64,000 nucleotides of DNA from Legionella sp. (GTDB taxonomy: Bacteria > Pseudomonadota > Gammaproteobacteria > Legionellales > Legionellaceae), in contig JAFKHV010000016.1 of the NCBI GenBank assembly GCA_017306715.1, forward strand, positions 1-64,000. The letters are read 5' to 3'. The position numbers and the translations under genes are program-made. The notes beneath the pieces were generated by a model. That model saw nothing but the letters and a program-made list of their open reading frames with translations, ran no database searches and was not told the DNA's origin. Shown here one piece after another: positions 10,018-17,615 of this stretch (the stretch's first letter is position 1; the number at the start of each line of letters is the position of its first letter).

Positions 10018-10940
10018 GAATAAGTTCTTAAAAGTGCATCACCACCGGTGCTTAGCAAAAACTGCGCACATTGCTCAGCCAAAGAGTGTGCATGTTGACG
10101 TGTTGCCTTTTGATGAAACTGAATCATTCGCTGCCCTGTTGCGGTGAGGATACGCGCGCGTAATAATAGCTCATTATCTGAAATAGGCGCACAGTATATT
10201 GCTAAAGGCACATGACAGTTCCCACCTAACAAAGCATTCACTTTTCGTTCCACTGTTACGCATAGAGCTGAGGTTGGCTCATTCAAAGCGGCTAAATAGT
10301 CATTGAGTGTAGAATCGCTCAGGCGACTTTCGATAGCCAAGGCACCTTGTCCACATGCGGGCAGCATAATATGTGCTGGGAGCTGTTGGCTGATGTAATG
10401 ATCAAGTTGCATTCGTTCCAAACCCGCTGCTGCGAGAATAATTGCGTCATATTCATGGTCTATGAGTTTTTGTAAGCGCGTGTGAATATTACCCCGTAAT
10501 TGCTTAATGTTTAAATCGGGTCTGATTGCAAGAAGCTGCGATTGGCGGCGTAAACTACTTGTTCCAATGGTGGCGCTTAAGGGTAAATCTTCCAGGCTGG
10601 ATAAGTTGTTCCCCACAAGTGTGTCAAAAGGATTATCGCGTTTACAAATCGCAGTTAAACCTAATCCTTTAGGAAATTCTGCAGGGACATCTTTGGCTGA
10701 ATGAACTGCTAAATCAGCTCGTCCATCAAGTAGCGCTTCTTCAAGTTCTTTAACAAATAGTCCTTTACCGCCAATCGCAAGCAACTTATCTTTAAGAAAT
10801 CGATCGCCGGATGTCGTTAAAGGTACCAACTGGATATCGAGCTCCGGATAAAGCTGTAACAGCTTAGTACGAATATGTTCTGCTTGCCAGAGTGCTAAAG
10901 GACTTTTGCGCGTTGCGATACGAATCTTGTTATTAGCCAT
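10014..10940 (-). CDS. hemC: Hydroxymethylbilane synthase (porphobilinogen deaminase)
   Basis: It polymerises four porphobilinogen molecules using a dipyrromethane cofactor. The cofactor attachment cysteine is C242 in LLGGNCHVPLA. Other family motifs are RIATRKSPLALWQA at the start, the catalytic Asp in SAKDVP (84), and TSSLRRQ. Length (308 aa) is normal. It is the first gene of the hem operon. Upstream lies the terminator of the DUF308 gene at about 11006-11023, so the hemC promoter must fall within roughly 65 bases. No clear -35/-10 pair stands out there. Confidence 0.97.
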   Translation of the reverse strand: MANNKIRIATRKSPLALWQAEHIRTKLLQLYPELDIQLVPLTTSGDRFLKDKLLAIGGKGLFVKELEEALLDGRADLAVHSAKDVPAEFPKGLGLTAICKRDNPFDTLVGNNLSSLEDLPLSATIGTSSLRRQSQLLAIRPDLNIKQLRGNIHTRLQKLIDHEYDAIILAAAGLERMQLDHYISQQLPAHIMLPACGQGALAIESRLSDSTLNDYLAALNEPTSALCVTVERKVNALLGGNCHVPLAIYCAPISDNELLLRARILTATGQRMIQFHQKATRQHAHSLAEQCAQFLLSTGGDALLRTYS

Positions 10941-11005
10941 GATTATTTTTTTTACTAGAAGTCATGGCATCATAACATTTAATAAGCAGAGAAAGAATAA
11001 AGTGT

Positions 11006-11023
11006 TCCCCGAACGAACGGGGA
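11006..11023 (-). terminator. Probable terminator of the DUF308 gene
   Basis: The perfect inverted repeat TCCCCG (11006-11011) with CGGGGA (11018-11023) has a 6-base loop. An outer ATAAAGT/ACTTTAT pairing extends it (about 10997-11003 and 11028-11034). On the minus strand it follows the stop of the gene at 11032-11598, but the trailing U content is modest. Confidence 0.6.
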
Positions 11024-11031
11024 GAAATACT

Positions 11032-11598
11032 TTATTTGGCTGAGTAAAGAGAAATTGCTAAGAATATATAGGTCCACCCACTTACAATCAAGTCAATGGC
11101 AATGAACATCCCAATAACCCATAATCCACTCATTGGCCATTGGATGAGGATTAAAATACCGAGAATTAGGGAGATAATACCTGCAAATAAAATCCAGCCC
11201 CAACCTTTACTCTCTTTGATTGAAAAGGACATAATGATCCGCATTACCCCAATGACAATCAGTGTCCATGCCAGAAAAGCAGTAATTACAGCGGATGCAA
11301 GTAGTGGGTCGTAAACGATAATGCCTGCTGCGAATAGATATAAAATCGCAATGAGAATCTGCCAAACAGCTCCTTTCCATTTTTTATATTTGAATGCATC
11401 CGCAAGATGTGAGAGCCCTGAAATCATAAGTAGGGCAGCAAAAAAGTACATGCTCACGATGGTCAGTGCTATTTCCATGCCTAAGCCAATGCAGCCAAGC
11501 ACAAGTAATAAAACCCCAATACCTAAGAGCCATCCTTTATGCCGTTGAAAATTTTGATTTGCAGGGACATCAATCAAATGTTGATCCATATTTGCCAT
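11032..11598 (-). CDS. HdeD-like DUF308 membrane protein
   Basis: This is a small integral membrane protein (188 aa) of about six helices arranged as repeated helix pairs, e.g. LLGIGVLLLVLGCIGLGMEIAL and ILIAILYLFAAGIIVYDPLLA. These match the HdeD/DUF308 family, linked to acid stress in E. coli. The function is not known with certainty. A good ribosome site (AAGGAAAA) precedes the ATG at 11598. It is monocistronic, with a hairpin after the stop. An AT-rich TATATTAT-like box lies about 35 bases upstream on the minus strand. Confidence 0.85.
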   Translation of the reverse strand: MANMDQHLIDVPANQNFQRHKGWLLGIGVLLLVLGCIGLGMEIALTIVSMYFFAALLMISGLSHLADAFKYKKWKGAVWQILIAILYLFAAGIIVYDPLLASAVITAFLAWTLIVIGVMRIIMSFSIKESKGWGWILFAGIISLILGILILIQWPMSGLWVIGMFIAIDLIVSGWTYIFLAISLYSAK

Positions 11599-11922
11599 TT
11601 ATTTTCCTTAATAATGGGTTTCACTACAGAATAATATAGTTGAAAATAAACAAATTTGTGTATCTTTACAGCTACATTTAACTAGAAAAAAGTACTCGAG
11701 ATATTATCACTGGAAAAATAAACGGGATGTCGGTATGATTTTGCTCATTCACTAAGGACATAGGTGCTGTTCTTTTAGGGATTATTGTTGTAAAACTCGA
11801 ATTTCAAAGTTTTTCCAGGAAAGACGAGTTTAATGGTTTCGTGGCAACAAATTAATGTAAAAAGCATAGGTTTGCCGATTCGAAAAGAGTATTGCCTCGT
11901 TTTTTACAAGTAGAGGTGAGTT
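11599..11922. other. Intergenic region, 324 bp, divergent promoters
   Basis: This gap separates two divergently read genes (DUF308 protein to the left, cytochrome c5 to the right) and so should hold both promoters. It contains a 7-bp inverted repeat, AAACTCG (11793-11799) and CGAGTTT (11825-11831), with a purine-rich loop. The segment next to the cytochrome gene ends in a strong ribosome site (GAGGTGAG, about 11911-11918). I see no gene in it. Confidence 0.6.
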
Positions 11923-12315
11923 ATGCGCAAGCTGTTTTTTTTGATTCTATTCTTGCTCCAAACATTATCTTATGCAATAAATGAAAGCGAGCATGAGAAC
12001 ATGCTGGAACGGCTACAGCCAGTCGGAAACGTATATCTAGCACAAAACACTGAGAAGACGGTCGTTAAGAAATCAAAAGGCCAAGAAATTTATGAGCAAC
12101 ATTGTATCGTTTGTCATAACGATGGATTAGCGGGTGCACCTAAATTTCGGAATGCTCAGGATTGGAAATCAAGGTTAGCAGAGAAAAAGTTAAATGAGTT
12201 AGTTGCCTCGGCCGTCAAAGGGCTAAATGCAATGCCGGCTAAAGGAACCTGTATTGAATGCAGTGAAGAGGATTTAAAAGCTGCCTTAACCTATATGTTA
12301 CCGAATCATGACTAA
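11923..12315 (+). CDS. Cytochrome c5-type periplasmic monoheme cytochrome
   Basis: A signal peptide (about 1-18, MRKLFFLILFLLQTLSYA) is followed by one class I cytochrome c domain. The heme site is C61-I-V-C64-H65, M104 (NAMPAKG) is the axial ligand, and a second pair C110/C113 forms the disulfide that is typical of cytochrome c5. It should shuttle electrons in the periplasm, possibly from the bc1 complex encoded at 26241-28775 to an oxidase. The gene overlaps dsbB by 8 bases, so the two are probably co-transcribed. Confidence 0.92.
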   Translation: MRKLFFLILFLLQTLSYAINESEHENMLERLQPVGNVYLAQNTEKTVVKKSKGQEIYEQHCIVCHNDGLAGAPKFRNAQDWKSRLAEKKLNELVASAVKGLNAMPAKGTCIECSEEDLKAALTYMLPNHD

Positions 12316-12826
12316 AATACTGTATCATCGTATCGTAACCTTTAATGCACTGCTAACATTAATTGTTCTGTTGGCTTCATTTTATTTCCAATTTGTTGAA
12401 GGATTAATTCCCTGCCCACTTTGCATCATGCAACGAGTGTGTGTTTTCCTTCTATTGGCGATTATGGGTTTTAGCTTTAATACTCGGCGTAAGGCGCATC
12501 GAATTAATTTATTGCTCATAGTATTTGCTTCTGCCGGTTTATTTTTCTCAATTAGACAACTTTGGTTACAATCACTTCCTCCTGATGATGTGCCTGCATG
12601 TATGCCAGGCTTAGACGTGTTAATACGTTATTTTCCCTTAAAAACGGTTGCGCAAACTTTATTTTGGGGGGCAGGGGATTGCGCGGAAACTTTGTGGCAG
12701 TTTCTTGGTATTTCTATGGCCGGCTGGTCTGCTCTATACTTTGTTTATATGCTGCTGGTTAGCTTGTGGCTGTTTTGGTGTACGCGACCCCCACGGCGAA
12801 ATAAGAATAATCCTTTGTTGTCTTAA
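12308..12826 (+). CDS. dsbB: Disulfide bond formation protein DsbB
   Basis: This inner-membrane protein reoxidises DsbA by passing electrons to quinone. It has four membrane helices. The first periplasmic loop pair is C36-P-L-C39 (the CxxC that contacts quinone) and the second pair is C98 and C125. Length is 172 aa. It begins inside the last codons of the cytochrome c5 gene. The next gene, nagZ, is convergent and ends 7 bases away, with no obvious terminator between them. Confidence 0.95.
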   Translation: MTKILYHRIVTFNALLTLIVLLASFYFQFVEGLIPCPLCIMQRVCVFLLLAIMGFSFNTRRKAHRINLLLIVFASAGLFFSIRQLWLQSLPPDDVPACMPGLDVLIRYFPLKTVAQTLFWGAGDCAETLWQFLGISMAGWSALYFVYMLLVSLWLFWCTRPPRRNKNNPLLS

Positions 12827-12833
12827 CAGATAC

Positions 12834-13886
12834 TTATACCTGCAAAGTACGATTAACATCGTTGCATGCTAGTTTGTCTTCTAAATTTTGATTTACACGA
12901 ACTTTCTCGTGGATAGATACAGGCGTTAATTTAGGAAGTAAATTTCTAAATAGAACTATGCGATCCACGGATTCGTCATTTTGTTGAATGCTGGTATCAT
13001 CAATTAGCTTATATAAGACATTGCGCGGCTGGTGAGATACGATGAGCATGTCACAGCCGGCTCTTACTGCAAGTTCGGCTCGAAGAAGCAAATCGCCAGC
13101 ATCTGCTCCCCGCATACTTAAACAATCACTTAAAATAAGCCCCGTGAATCCTTGCTGTTGGCGCAAAATTTTATTTAGCCAAATACTGGAATACCCTGCG
13201 GGTTGCGTTGGATCAATCTGAGAATAGGTGACATAAGCAGGCATAATCGCTGCTAAGGCATTTTTTTGTATTAAGGTAAGGAATGGCAGCATATCTTCAT
13301 TGCATAGCTGTTCCCAACTCACATCGCATATGGGTTTATCGATATGTGAATCCAAAAGAACGGAACCATGCCCAGGATAATGTTTACCAATTGCGGGCAT
13401 GCCGACGCTATTCATACCGGCTATAAATGCTTCAGCCAATTGAGTGAGGACGTTTGGGTCAGCATGAAAAGCGCGATCTAATTGGCCAATTACTGGACAG
13501 TTCCCATGGAGGTCAAGCACCGGAGATAAACTCAAGTGTATACCGCAATTTATTAAATCCTGTGCCATTACTCTTCCATAATTGCGCGCGAGCTCCAAAC
13601 CTGCATCAGGGTTTAAATCATACGTATCGCCGTAAATGCGGGCTGCAGGAAGGGCGCGAAACCCATGACGTTGAAAACGTTGTACGTATCCACCCTCGTG
13701 ATCAACGGCGATGAATAATTCAGAATTTGTTTGATGAATGGTAAAAACCAGGTCTTTTAATTGGTCCGAATTATGAAAATTTCTCGAGAATAATAATACT
13801 GCACCTACTTGAGGATGTTTTAAAAGCTCAATTTCTTCCGCTGATATCTGGGTACTTTCAATATCGATCATAAATAGACTGGGCAT
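12834..13886 (-). CDS. nagZ: Beta-N-acetylhexosaminidase (peptidoglycan recycling)
   Basis: NagZ is a cytosolic GH3 enzyme that removes GlcNAc from recycled muropeptides. The family signature KHYPGHGSVLLDSH contains the catalytic His and the Asp-His dyad loop; the nucleophile region LSDCLSMRGA also fits. I start it at the ATG at 13886 because MPSLFMIDIE aligns with the family N-terminus and a strong AAGGAGA lies 5-6 bases upstream. A longer open frame reaching 13922 is not needed. The product is 350 aa. The gene is read away from tgt across a ~120-bp divergent gap. Confidence 0.95.
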   Translation of the reverse strand: MPSLFMIDIESTQISAEEIELLKHPQVGAVLLFSRNFHNSDQLKDLVFTIHQTNSELFIAVDHEGGYVQRFQRHGFRALPAARIYGDTYDLNPDAGLELARNYGRVMAQDLINCGIHLSLSPVLDLHGNCPVIGQLDRAFHADPNVLTQLAEAFIAGMNSVGMPAIGKHYPGHGSVLLDSHIDKPICDVSWEQLCNEDMLPFLTLIQKNALAAIMPAYVTYSQIDPTQPAGYSSIWLNKILRQQQGFTGLILSDCLSMRGADAGDLLLRAELAVRAGCDMLIVSHQPRNVLYKLIDDTSIQQNDESVDRIVLFRNLLPKLTPVSIHEKVRVNQNLEDKLACNDVNRTLQV

Positions 13887-14006
13887 ACATTCTCCTTTGA
13901 AATGAGCGGGCGATTTTAGCATAACTGATGAAATGGACCTACTTGTTTATACTGGTAATCGATTAGCGAGTTGGTTATTATTCGAACTTTTAATTGTTTG
14001 GTTCCT

Positions 14007-15170
14007 ATGACTTCTTTCTCTTGTTCAGTTTTACATAAGCATCCGGATTCACATGCACGGGTTACCCGTGTAACCACCGCACATGGTGAGTTCGTTACCC
14101 CAGTTTTTATGCCTGTAGGGACACGCGCAGGCGTTAATAATATGACACCAAATGAATTACGCGCCGCGGGCAGTCAAATTATTCTGGGTGGTAATACCTA
14201 CCATATGCTCTGTGCTCCTGGTATGGAGGTTATTAAAAAAGCTGGTGGCATGCATCCATTTATGGGATGGTCGGGGCCCATGCTCACGGATAGTGGTGGG
14301 TTTCAAGTGTTCAGTCTTTCTAAAAACAAAGAAATATGTACTATTGATGAAGAAGGTGCACATTTTAAATTACCGCAAAGCCAGCGCTTAATTCACATGA
14401 CTCCGGAAATGTCACTGGAGACTCAGAAAATAATTGGTGCTGACATTATTATGGCTTTCGACCAATGTACTCCAGACCATTGTTCTCGTGATGAGGTAAT
14501 TCAAATTATGACCCGTACTCACCGCTGGTTGCTCCAATCGGTGCGTTATCACCAAGAGCATCCTCATTCGGCTTATGGTTATCCTCAAGCATTGTTTGGA
14601 ATTATTCAAGGGGGTATTTACCCAGAATTACGTCGCGAGAGCGCAGATTTCATTGCAGCGCAAGATACCGATGGTCTTGCCATTGGGGGGGAAACCATAG
14701 GATTTGACATGAAGACTACCGTTGAAGTAATTCAGTGGGTGCGTGAATTTCTCCCAGAGACTAAACCTCGTTATACCATGGGTGTGGGTATGTCCCCGCA
14801 GGATTTGCTCGATGTTGTTGCTGAAGGAATTGACATGTTCGACTGTGTTGCCCCCACTCGTAATGCCCGTCATGGCGCGTTGTATTGTGGTAAAATTGTG
14901 CCAAATGGGACATGGCTAAAATTTGCCAGTGATTACGAGAATGAGCGTATTCAAATTAAAAAAGCGTGTTTTGCCAATGACCTGCGGCCGATTATGGAGG
15001 ATTGTACCTGCTATACCTGTTTGAATTATACTCGAGCCTATCTGCATCAATTATTTAAGCAAAAATCCAATGTATTTACTGCTTTGGCCAGTATTCATAA
15101 TGTGCATGTAATGCATGAGGTTTGTGATAAGATGCGCCAGTTTATTATTAATTCACAGGAGAAAAAATGA
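14007..15170 (+). CDS. tgt: tRNA-guanine transglycosylase
   Basis: Tgt exchanges G34 for preQ1 in tRNAs with GUN anticodons, the step before QueA and QueH. Catalytic residues are visible: D95 in DSGGFQ, the nucleophile D279 in [13 protein letters not shown], and the zinc site C333, C335, C338 and H347. Start choice: the frame is open back to a TTG at 13971, but the ATG at 14007 gives the normal N-terminus and length (387 aa). No strong ribosome site is present. The stop overlaps the ATG of the cyclophilin gene by 4 bases. Confidence 0.96.
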   Translation: MTSFSCSVLHKHPDSHARVTRVTTAHGEFVTPVFMPVGTRAGVNNMTPNELRAAGSQIILGGNTYHMLCAPGMEVIKKAGGMHPFMGWSGPMLTDSGGFQVFSLSKNKEICTIDEEGAHFKLPQSQRLIHMTPEMSLETQKIIGADIIMAFDQCTPDHCSRDEVIQIMTRTHRWLLQSVRYHQEHPHSAYGYPQALFGIIQGGIYPELRRESADFIAAQDTDGLAIGGETIGFDMKTTVEVIQWVREFLPETKPRYTMGVGMSPQDLLDVVAEGIDMFDCVAPTRNARHGALYCGKIVPNGTWLKFASDYENERIQIKKACFANDLRPIMEDCTCYTCLNYTRAYLHQLFKQKSNVFTALASIHNVHVMHEVCDKMRQFIINSQEKK

Positions 15171-15658
15171 TTATTATCGGTACTTCCAAAGGCGATATTC
15201 ATTTGGAACTAGACGCAGAGAACACCCCTAAAACGACCGAGAATTTTTTAAATTATGTTCGTAGTGGTTTTTTTGAAAATACTATTTTTCATCGTGTGAT
15301 TCCTGGATTTATGATTCAAGGCGGTGGATTAGAAGCAAATATGCAACAAAAAGAAACCCAGTCCCCCGTACAAAACGAAGCAAAAAATGCCAAACCAAAC
15401 AAGCGGGGTACAATTGCCATGGCACGCACCATGGATCCGCATTCAGCCACTGCGCAATTTTTTATTAATCTTGTCGATAATGATTTTTTAAATTTTAGCG
15501 GCGAACATATGCAAGGTTATGGTTATTGCGTATTTGGTGAAGTGGTTGCAGGAATGGACGTTGTAGATGCCATTGCTCAGGTCAAAACTGGGAACAAACA
15601 AGGTCACTCCGATGTGCCTGTGGAGGAAATTACCATTTTATCGGTAACCGAAGCTTAA
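15167..15658 (+). CDS. ppiB: Peptidyl-prolyl cis-trans isomerase, cyclophilin B type
   Basis: This is a cytosolic cyclophilin of 163 aa without a signal peptide. The active-site motifs [13 protein letters not shown] (41-53) and [11 protein letters not shown] match PpiB. It is read directly from the tgt transcript (ATGA overlap) and is closed by a strong bidirectional terminator 4 bases after the stop. Confidence 0.95.
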   Translation: MIIIGTSKGDIHLELDAENTPKTTENFLNYVRSGFFENTIFHRVIPGFMIQGGGLEANMQQKETQSPVQNEAKNAKPNKRGTIAMARTMDPHSATAQFFINLVDNDFLNFSGEHMQGYGYCVFGEVVAGMDVVDAIAQVKTGNKQGHSDVPVEEITILSVTEA

Positions 15659-15662
15659 GTTA

Positions 15663-15686
15663 GGGACAGTTTACTGTCCCTTTATT
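15663..15686. terminator. Bidirectional terminator between ppiB and the TRIC-like gene
   Basis: GGGACAG (15663-15669) pairs with CTGTCCC (15674-15680) around a TTTA loop, with TTTATTT on the plus side. It lies between two convergent stop codons and can serve both transcripts. Confidence 0.85.
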
Positions 15687-16305
15687 TAGGATTTACCCGT
15701 TCACTGTAATCGAATACGGGTATTTGCAGATGGAAAAATATAGCCAGCAAGCGCATACAGAAGATGAATAAAAAGCTAATTATGATATTCACATGCTCAT
15801 TGATGGCAAAGTAGTGCATTAACATAAACAAAAGAGCCCCACCCAGGGCAATGACCGCATAAAGTTCTTTTCGTAACACTAACGGTATATCATTACATAA
15901 AATATCGCGCAACATTCCACCACATATACCGGTAATCATGCCACTTAAAACCGCAATCGCTGGAGAAAGACCGTGATTAAGCGCTTTCAATATCCCTACG
16001 ATCACAAAAGTTGAAAGTCCCAAGGCATCAAGAATTAGAAAGACTTTCATAACGCGAATCAAGGAGCGCGCTACAACAATCGTTAATAAGGCAGAAATTG
16101 TTGTATACAATAAATATTCAGGATGACTTACCCAGGTGAGCGGATAAGTGTTCAGAAGAACATCACGCACTGTTCCCCCGCCCAATGCAGTGATGCAGGC
16201 TATGAGCATAACACCAAAAAAATCCATTTTTTTACGCCCTGCGGAAAGGGCACCAGTGACTGCTTCTACACATATGCCAAGAATAAATAGGTAGTGGAGG
16301 AGCAT
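15682..16305 (-). CDS. TRIC-family trimeric cation channel (YicG/YadS-like)
   Basis: A 207-residue membrane protein with about seven helices in two homologous triplets, each holding the family signature: GGGTVRD (about 42-48) and GGMLRD (about 130-135). Prokaryotic TRIC channels (formerly UPF0126) conduct monovalent cations; the physiological role in bacteria is not settled. It is monocistronic and shares a terminator with ppiB. Confidence 0.9.
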   Translation of the reverse strand: MLLHYLFILGICVEAVTGALSAGRKKMDFFGVMLIACITALGGGTVRDVLLNTYPLTWVSHPEYLLYTTISALLTIVVARSLIRVMKVFLILDALGLSTFVIVGILKALNHGLSPAIAVLSGMITGICGGMLRDILCNDIPLVLRKELYAVIALGGALLFMLMHYFAINEHVNIIISFLFIFCMRLLAIFFHLQIPVFDYSERVNPK

Positions 16306-16373
16306 AATCTCTCTTTGTGTACTAAAAAGGCAATTATATCACTAACAAAGCAGACCAAAAAGAGAGTGTAATG

Positions 16374-16466
16374 AAAATCTCCTGAATCAATCCCATCAAT
16401 AAAAAAAGAACACCCATGATATCAGGCTTTCGACAGCAGTTCGCTCTGGATCATTCAGGAGATTTT
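16374..16466. repeat. 14-bp perfect inverted repeat spanning the 3' end of the XRE gene
   Basis: AAAATCTCCTGAAT (16374-16387) and its exact complement ATTCAGGAGATTTT (16453-16466) are separated by 65 bases. The right arm lies within the last codons of the XRE gene. There is no T-run, so this is not an ordinary terminator. Confidence 0.8.
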
Positions 16467-16933
16467 ATAGATTTAAAGTGGCTAATGGATGCTAATGCGA
16501 TTTCGATTACTTTGCGTGATTGTTCCGGATTGGTTTGCATACCTCCTAGATCATGTAAAAGTTCCGTCAGAAAATGAGCGATTTCTTCGGGAGGAAGTTT
16601 ACTGTCATACAAAGTTTTAGCCTGTATAAAAAGATAACGGAGCACTTCAATATTGCAGTGTAAAATATTGTGGTCTTTTGTTTGATTTTCTTCACCAAAG
16701 AGTAACCAACCTGCAGACACATTTAGTCTCGCCGCAATATCTTTCAATTTTGATGGATCAGGTAACGCCTCACCACGTAAGTATTTGCGGCATATCTGTA
16801 ACGAATAGCCGGTAATTTCGGCAAGTTTATGTATGCATACTCCAGATGTTGAGCGGGAAGAGTGATATCCCGATGAGGTCATTGCCTCCTGGAGTCGGCG
16901 AGAAAACGCGGTTGATAGCTCATTTTTTTCCAT
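16451..16933 (-). CDS. XRE-family transcriptional regulator
   Basis: A 160-residue protein with an N-terminal cI-like helix-turn-helix (about 10-75; IHKLAEITGYSLQICRKYL is the HTH core, with the usual SAGWLLFGE end) and a C-terminal helical region of unknown role. Targets cannot be read from the sequence. It is divergent from the small-RNA promoter at 17039, so control of that RNA is a reasonable guess. The last codons of the gene form the right arm of a 14-bp inverted repeat described under findings. Confidence 0.85.
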   Translation of the reverse strand: MEKNELSTAFSRRLQEAMTSSGYHSSRSTSGVCIHKLAEITGYSLQICRKYLRGEALPDPSKLKDIAARLNVSAGWLLFGEENQTKDHNILHCNIEVLRYLFIQAKTLYDSKLPPEEIAHFLTELLHDLGGMQTNPEQSRKVIEIALASISHFKSIKSPE

Positions 16934-17038
16934 AGTTATTTCAAAAGTAAGAATAATGGCTAATTCTAACCTCCTAATGTTATTTTCGCAATAAATATTA
17001 ATTTAAGGAAACTTTATGTTTCGAAAAGAAATTATTTG
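16934..17038. other. Upstream region shared by the XRE gene and the small RNA
   Basis: It contains the divergent XRE promoter region and the sequence upstream of the small-RNA -35 box. TAAGAA (16948-16953) and TTCTAA (16964-16969) form inverted half-sites 10 bases apart. They resemble the two halves of the reported Legionella LetA site (TNAGAA/TTCTNA), but the spacing is wider than in that site. Confidence 0.35.
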
Positions 17039-17066
17039 TTGACACAAAAAAATTTTAATATACAAT
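17039..17066 (+). promoter_or_regulatory. Sigma-70 promoter of the small RNA
   Basis: A perfect -35 TTGACA (17039-17044), a 16-base spacer and the -10 TACAAT (17061-17066). Transcription should start near 17073. Confidence 0.85.
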
Positions 17067-17072
17067 GACAGG

Positions 17073-17217
17073 CAATTGATGGAGCAATTAGAACACACAG
17101 CATGGAACAACAATACCCATATGGAAAAAAAGGTATTGTCAGCAGTCCAACAAACAAAGTGGTAACATAGCAATTAACCTCGCACAGAGACCCAATAACA
17201 CTATTGGGTCTTTTTTT
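17073..17217 (+). ncRNA. Putative Rsm-like (CsrA-binding) small RNA, about 145 nt
   Basis: This stand-alone transcript unit runs from the promoter at 17039-17066 to the perfect terminator at 17188-17217. It has three AUGGA motifs. The first is in a 6-base loop (ATGGAG, 17079-17084) on the 5-bp stem AATTG/CAATT. The second (17102-17106) is unpaired. The third lies in the loop (17118-17131) of the 8-bp stem ACAATACC/GGTATTGT (17110-17117 with 17132-17139). GGA in hairpin loops between unpaired A-rich linkers is the layout of RsmY/RsmZ-type RNAs, which titrate CsrA in Legionella. This is my inference; I cannot say whether it is one of the known two or an additional copy. A 28-codon ORF (17079-17165) overlaps it but lacks a ribosome site within the transcript. 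Confidence 0.65.
17188..17217 (+). terminator. Rho-independent terminator of the small RNA
   Basis: A perfect 10-bp stem, AGACCCAATA (17188-17197) and TATTGGGTCT (17202-17211), with an ACAC loop and seven T residues. Confidence 0.95.
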
Positions 17218-17352
17218 AAACACTTCTCGTCTTCGAAGCCAGCAGCGTATTAGATTAGGATGGGTGACTATTGATCAAAAAAAGTAGAGATGCGCTGACT
17301 GTAAGTAAGGGATTGCAGGTCTTTAATTATATAAAGAAAACGGATAAAAAGA

Positions 17353-17381
17353 TTGCGTTCACTTTGCCCCTTCGATATAAT
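17353..17381 (+). promoter_or_regulatory. Promoter of tRNA-Val
   Basis: TTGCGT (17353-17358), a 17-base spacer and TATAAT (17376-17381) place the start about 25 bases before the mature tRNA. Confidence 0.75.
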
Positions 17382-17414
17382 TCGAATCTAAACGTAGATA
17401 TATGTCTACAATCT

Positions 17415-17489
17415 AGGCACGTAGCTCAGTGGTAGAGCACCACCTTGACATGGTGGTGGTCGGTGGTTCGATCCCACTCGTGCCTACCA
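17415..17489 (+). tRNA. tRNA-Val (GAC anticodon)
   Basis: The cloverleaf is complete. The acceptor stem is AGGCACG (17415-17421) with CGTGCCT (17479-17485). The anticodon arm CCACC-TTGACAT-GGTGG gives anticodon GAC, the T arm has GGTTCGATCCC, the discriminator is A, and CCA is encoded (17487-17489). It has its own promoter and a terminator at 17564-17588, upstream of thrS. Confidence 0.96.
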
Positions 17490-17563
17490 TACTTTTTATA
17501 GCACTCCGAAATTCTAAAGACTTACTCAGGACTGCTATCTCTTATCTGATGTTAATAAATTTT

Positions 17564-17588
17564 AAGCCCTGCATTGCAGGGCTTTTCT
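17564..17588 (+). terminator. Terminator after tRNA-Val, upstream of thrS
   Basis: AAGCCCTGC (17564-17572) and GCAGGGCTT (17576-17584) form a 9-bp perfect stem with a 3-base loop and TTTTCTTT after it. It ends the tRNA transcript. Its place 28 bases before the thrS ATG also lets it act as a leader attenuator for thrS, for which there is no further evidence. Confidence 0.85.
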
Positions 17589-17615
17589 TTAAAAGCTTGA
17601 GTAACGGATATTATT

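Noticed and set aside
17079-17165. 28-codon plus-strand ORF over the small RNA (starts MEQLEHTAW)
   Set aside because: Its only possible ribosome site (AGG at 17070-17072) lies at or before the predicted transcription start, and an open run of 28 codons is likely by chance. The hairpins with GGA loops explain the sequence better. Kept as an alternative to test.
17032-17223. 63-aa minus-strand ORF covering the same region
   Set aside because: It runs against a clear plus-strand promoter and terminator, has no ribosome site and no family resemblance.
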